Positions 12,488 through 12,717 of a DNA stretch of 12,717 nucleotides are shown here, piece after piece. Position 1 is the first letter of the stretch; the number at the start of each line of letters is the position of its first letter. This DNA comes from Desulfofustis sp. Its GTDB lineage: Bacteria > Desulfobacterota > Desulfobulbia > Desulfobulbales > Desulfocapsaceae. The translations under genes and the position numbers were made by a program. The stretch is taken from NCBI GenBank assembly GCA_030145365.1, contig JAQYVS010000447.1:1-12717 (forward strand), in the 5' to 3' direction. The notes below the pieces were generated by a model that saw only the letters and a list, made by a program, of their open reading frames with translations, did not search any database and was not told the origin of the DNA.

Positions 12488-12717
12488 AACGCTCAGCAAG
12501 TTTAAAGTATTTTTGAGCCTGCTCGGTACAGGCTTGAGCCGTCCGCTTCTCAAGACCTGGGTCGCCTGCAGTGAACAGATTTATTTTGCCCCGCACATAC
12601 GCCCGGTAACATTTATAAAAATCTATCAGATCCAATAGACCACGGTCGTTTGACACAGCCACATATTGATCAACGAAATAAGATGCCAGCTCATCAAGTC
12701 CATGGTAGTCCAGATCC
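12468..12717 (-). CDS. Aminoglycoside-phosphotransferase-like protein, C-terminal part (5' end outside window)
   Basis: The minus-strand frame is open from the window edge to TAA 12470-12468. It gives about 82 residues, the end of a longer protein. The sequence matches, by memory, the end of the APH-like domain of two-domain kinase proteins (COG2187-like): D-L-D-Y-H-G-L-D-E-L-A then Y-F-V-D-Q-Y, and I-D-F-Y-K-C-Y-R-A-Y-V-R-G-K-I, a strongly conserved block. It ends Y-F-K-L-A-E-R-Y-A-R-E-D-G. In relatives this runs straight into the P-loop domain; here it stops, and that domain resumes in another frame with a 20-base overlap. The internal GTG at 12662 is not a real start, because the family match continues upstream of it to the edge. 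Molecules phosphorylated by this family are mostly unknown; antibiotic resistance should not be assumed. Confidence 0.78.
   Translation of the reverse strand, partial: DLDYHGLDELASYFVDQYVAVSNDRGLLDLIDFYKCYRAYVRGKINLFTAGDPGLEKRTAQACTEQAQKYFKLAERYAREDG

Noticed and set aside
12488..12553. Longer N-terminus for the P-loop protein from 12553
   Set aside because: This part lies wholly inside the end of the APH-like frame, which has conserved residues there; the ATG at 12487 sits at the domain border.

Overview
The window reads as ordinary chromosomal, housekeeping-type DNA of a Gram-negative bacterium. A BamD outer-membrane assembly lipoprotein shows the Gram-negative envelope. Three features point to an anaerobic deltaproteobacterial (Desulfobacterota) lineage, perhaps a Desulfobulbales-type sulfur-metabolising organism. 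These are a split ATP synthase locus in which the F0 genes atpZ-atpI-atpB-atpE sit behind hemL without any F1 genes, a NIL-domain ferredoxin, and a ~590-residue UbiD-type decarboxylase. The lineage is inferred from gene content and protein style; no database search was possible.

Layout. (1) 1-2958, plus strand: the tail of a YjbQ/UPF0047 protein, a small unknown protein, a UbiD-family decarboxylase and an RsuA/RluB pseudouridine synthase, tightly packed or overlapping like one operon. (2) 2959-3487: an AT-rich intergenic region, then an HU/IHF-type DNA-bending protein. (3) 3519-5590, minus strand: a nucleoside phosphorylase-family gene followed by rimO, which appears to start at TTG just after the upstream stop. 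(4) 5687-8999, minus strand: hemL, atpZ, atpI, atpB, atpE. A consensus-like promoter at 8970-8999 heads the cluster and a 13-bp-stem terminator at 5687-5715 closes it. An internal hairpin plus U-tract separates atpB from atpE. (5) 8863-9198: the divergent control region of hemL and trxA. (6) 9199-11348, plus strand: trxA, trxB, bamD, behind a TTGTCA-N17-TAAAAT promoter. One inverted repeat overlaps its -35 box and another begins at the predicted transcription start. (7) 11388-12717, minus strand: a NIL-domain 2[4Fe-4S] protein, an AAA-type P-loop kinase-like protein and the C-terminal part of an aminoglycoside-phosphotransferase-like protein. The last two are usually one fused polypeptide but here lie in different frames with a 20-base overlap.

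How the genes relate. TrxB uses NADPH to reduce TrxA. HemL supplies 5-aminolevulinate for tetrapyrroles and shares a probable transcript with the F0 proton-channel genes. RluB and RimO modify the ribosome (23S rRNA and protein S12). The UbiD-type enzyme probably belongs to quinone or aromatic-acid metabolism. No mobile element, CRISPR array, tRNA, rRNA or clearly new system was found. The most interesting signals are regulatory (trxA leader, atpB-atpE hairpin, an orphan ribosome-binding site upstream of atpZ) and the split kinase gene.
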